Shown piece after piece: positions 63,878-64,000 of a stretch of 64,000 nucleotides of DNA (positions are counted from its first letter, which is position 1; every line of letters begins with the position of its first letter). The translations under genes were made by a program, and so were the position numbers. Below the pieces are notes generated by a model that ran no database searches, was not told the origin of the DNA, and was given only the letters and a program-made list of their open reading frames with translations. The stretch lies in the NCBI GenBank assembly GCA_009746045.1, contig RPFO01000076.1:2926420-2990419 (forward strand), read 5' to 3'. The DNA comes from Mesostigma viride (Eukaryota; Streptophyta; Mesostigmatophyceae; Mesostigmatales; Mesostigmataceae).

Positions 63878-63957
63878 GCAAGACGCTGTTGGCCAAGACA
63901 CTTGCGCGGCTGGTCAACGTGCCCTTCATTATCGCTGATGCCACCACGCTTACGCAG
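63878..63957 (+). CDS. clpX: ClpX exon 3: second half of Walker A
   Basis: Acceptor TGGCAG; with the phase-1 G of exon 2 it reads [27 protein letters not shown], the invariant ClpX sequence after GPTGSG. Donor ACGCAG/GTGGGT, phase 0; the next residues would be AGYVGEDVE, beyond the window. The gene is therefore only partial here. Confidence 0.95.
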
Positions 63958-64000
63958 GTGGGTGCTGGCACATCCACAGCAATCACGTCCTTCTTATTGT

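Overview
The window is nuclear DNA of a eukaryote, most likely a green alga (chlorophyte or prasinophyte-like); the species is not identified. Evidence: GT-AG introns in two well-supported genes, a long Ser-Pro-Pro-Pro (hydroxyproline-type) extracellular stalk, an organellar ClpX with an N-terminal presequence, chromodomain Ty3/gypsy and Ty1/copia retrotransposons, LINE, hAT, piggyBac-like and MITE-like remnants, and very many mini- and microsatellites. Nothing prokaryotic (operons, Shine-Dalgarno sites, CRISPR) is present.

Layout. 1-4534: 3' half of a decayed Ty3/gypsy element (integrase core, chromodomain, an extra long ORF after pol, polypurine tract, 3' LTR). 5836-21075, minus strand: one host gene that I could assemble into 15 exons with every splice phase agreeing, 1168 codons. 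It encodes a signal peptide, a choice-of-anchor-E-like N-terminal domain, a 300-residue Pro-rich stalk, a SEA-like segment, two EGF modules, a fibronectin-III-like module, a ZU5-like module, one transmembrane helix and a cytoplasmic tail. Most of its introns carry tandem arrays. 21-27 kb: repeats, a fold-back element, huge (GGGA)n/(GTGC)n tracts, a 184-bp satellite and a 5'-truncated LINE. 27236-34371: a second Ty3/gypsy element inserted in that LINE, itself hit at its gag start codon by a hAT-type element with an 8-bp target duplication. 34.5-36.5 kb: another LTR and repeats. 36565-38943: a possible host or transposon-derived SWIM zinc-finger gene. 39-46 kb: retroposon tails, minisatellite blocks, and a LINE ORF1-like fragment. 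47296-48559 (minus): an internally deleted piggyBac-like transposase. 48944-49627: a solo LTR with a 5-bp duplication. 49921-50082: a tiny 5'-truncated LINE. 50569-57629 (minus): a Ty1/copia element split by a BED-finger hAT element, its 5' LTR missing. 58-59 kb: two copies of a short retroposon with target duplications. 59974 to the window end, plus: the first three exons of clpX, whose Walker A motif is split by intron 2.

The most unusual signal is shared by the two host genes: tandem duplication of exon-intron junctions. In intron 2 of the receptor gene two extra copies of the last 18 exonic bases plus the splice donor lie in tandem, each behind its own AG, which makes in-frame 18-nt microexon candidates. 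In clpX intron 2 the end of exon 2 (first half of the P-loop) plus donor is repeated about six times. In receptor intron 12 a roughly 48-bp minisatellite of about 14 units is built on the exon end plus donor. The rest of the window is mainly nested, broken mobile elements; all four gypsy-type LTRs begin with a short perfect or near-perfect hairpin.
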